NCBI GenBank assembly: GCA_025450095.1
Contig: JANWID010000066.1
Coordinates: 1-22,185 of the forward strand
Length of the DNA stretch: 22,185 nucleotides
Direction: 5' to 3'
From: Bacteroidia bacterium
GTDB lineage: Bacteria > Bacteroidota > Bacteroidia > AKYH767-A > OLB10
The notes beneath the pieces are model-generated. The model did no database searches. It was given only the letters and a program-made list of their open reading frames with translations, and had not been told where the DNA came from. Positions 21,963-22,185 of this stretch are shown piece by piece (positions within the stretch are counted from its first letter, which is position 1; every line of letters starts with the position of its first letter). The translations under genes and the position numbers were made by a program.

Positions 21963-22185
21963 ATGAAAAAAATATTTTTGGTGTTTTTCTTCTTACCCCT
22001 GTTTACCCAATCTCAAAACCTGATTGCTAATGGTAGTTTCGAGGATACAGTTTCTTGTCCAATAAATTGTGGACCAATTGAATCTGCATTGGGATGGTAT
22101 AGACCTATTATTACAACAACTGATTATATTCATAGTTGTTCTCCAAATTGTAATTATGATAATATTTTCGGTTTTCAGTTACCCA
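21963..22185 (+). CDS. N-terminal part of a secreted protein (runs off the window)
   Basis: An open frame of 74 codons continues past the window edge. Residues 1-18 form a signal peptide (MKKIFLVFFFLPLFTQSQ). The mature start, NLIANGSFEDTVSCP, then ALGWYRPIITTTDYIHSCS and NIFGFQLP, matches a widespread Bacteroidota pattern of 'NL(V/I)xNGSFE..CP...A..W..P....DY...C...G.Q', an N-terminal jelly-roll type domain often found in T9SS cargo or OmpA-like proteins. The C-terminus is not visible, so the sorting signal and final function cannot be judged. The DNA is AT-rich and lies just downstream of tRNA-Ser. Confidence 0.75.
   Translation, partial: MKKIFLVFFFLPLFTQSQNLIANGSFEDTVSCPINCGPIESALGWYRPIITTTDYIHSCSPNCNYDNIFGFQLP

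Overview
The window looks like chromosomal DNA from an aerobic or facultatively aerobic member of the Bacteroidota, probably near Chitinophagales or Sphingobacteriales. The clues are several secreted proteins with C-terminal type IX secretion (T9SS) sorting domains, SprB-type repeats, promoters of the Bacteroidota form TTTG-N19-TANNTTTG, little Shine-Dalgarno signal, and a heme A synthase, which implies an aa3-type oxidase. I see no transposase, integrase, CRISPR array or rRNA.

Layout. (1) 1-1342: the tail of an unidentified upstream gene, then heme A synthase (ctaA/COX15), closed by a very long AT-rich hairpin that it shares with the convergent gene. (2) 1342-4833, minus strand: a secreted M14 zinc carboxypeptidase with a T9SS tail, and a membrane-anchored SRPBCC/GyrI-like protein. 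(3) 4996-6129: a family 9 glycosyltransferase (heptosyltransferase-like, GTG start), a bidirectional terminator and tRNA-Arg(CCG). (4) 6130-12000: a clearly AT-rich block with a three-gene minus-strand operon of large surface or secreted proteins. These are an SprB-repeat/tail-fibre-like protein, a propeller-like T9SS cargo and an asparagine-rich T9SS cargo, all read from one well-formed promoter at 11622-11652. (5) 12022-15765: a GNAT acetyltransferase converging on, and overlapping, a 1082-residue T9SS cargo protein. (6) 15951-19391: a two-gene signalling operon, comprising a soluble cyclic-nucleotide-binding-domain histidine kinase and a response regulator fused to a thioredoxin-reductase-like flavoprotein, followed by a small unknown protein. 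(7) 19655-21516: TatD-family hydrolase and type I asparaginase, tightly linked. (8) 21579-22185: tRNA-Ser(GGA), its terminator, and the start of another AT-rich secreted protein that runs off the end.

How the parts relate. The secreted proteins would leave through Sec and then T9SS and either attach to the surface or be released. The AT-rich operon looks like an accessory surface-protein cassette beside tRNA-Arg. A second AT-rich segment with a secreted protein begins just after tRNA-Ser.

The strongest candidate for an under-described system is the kinase plus receiver/flavoreductase pair. A receiver domain is joined through a cysteine-less glutaredoxin/thioredoxin-like segment to a reductase that has lost the CxxC redox pair. 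Its cognate kinase appears to carry an insertion of about 100 residues inside the dimerisation/phosphotransfer helices.
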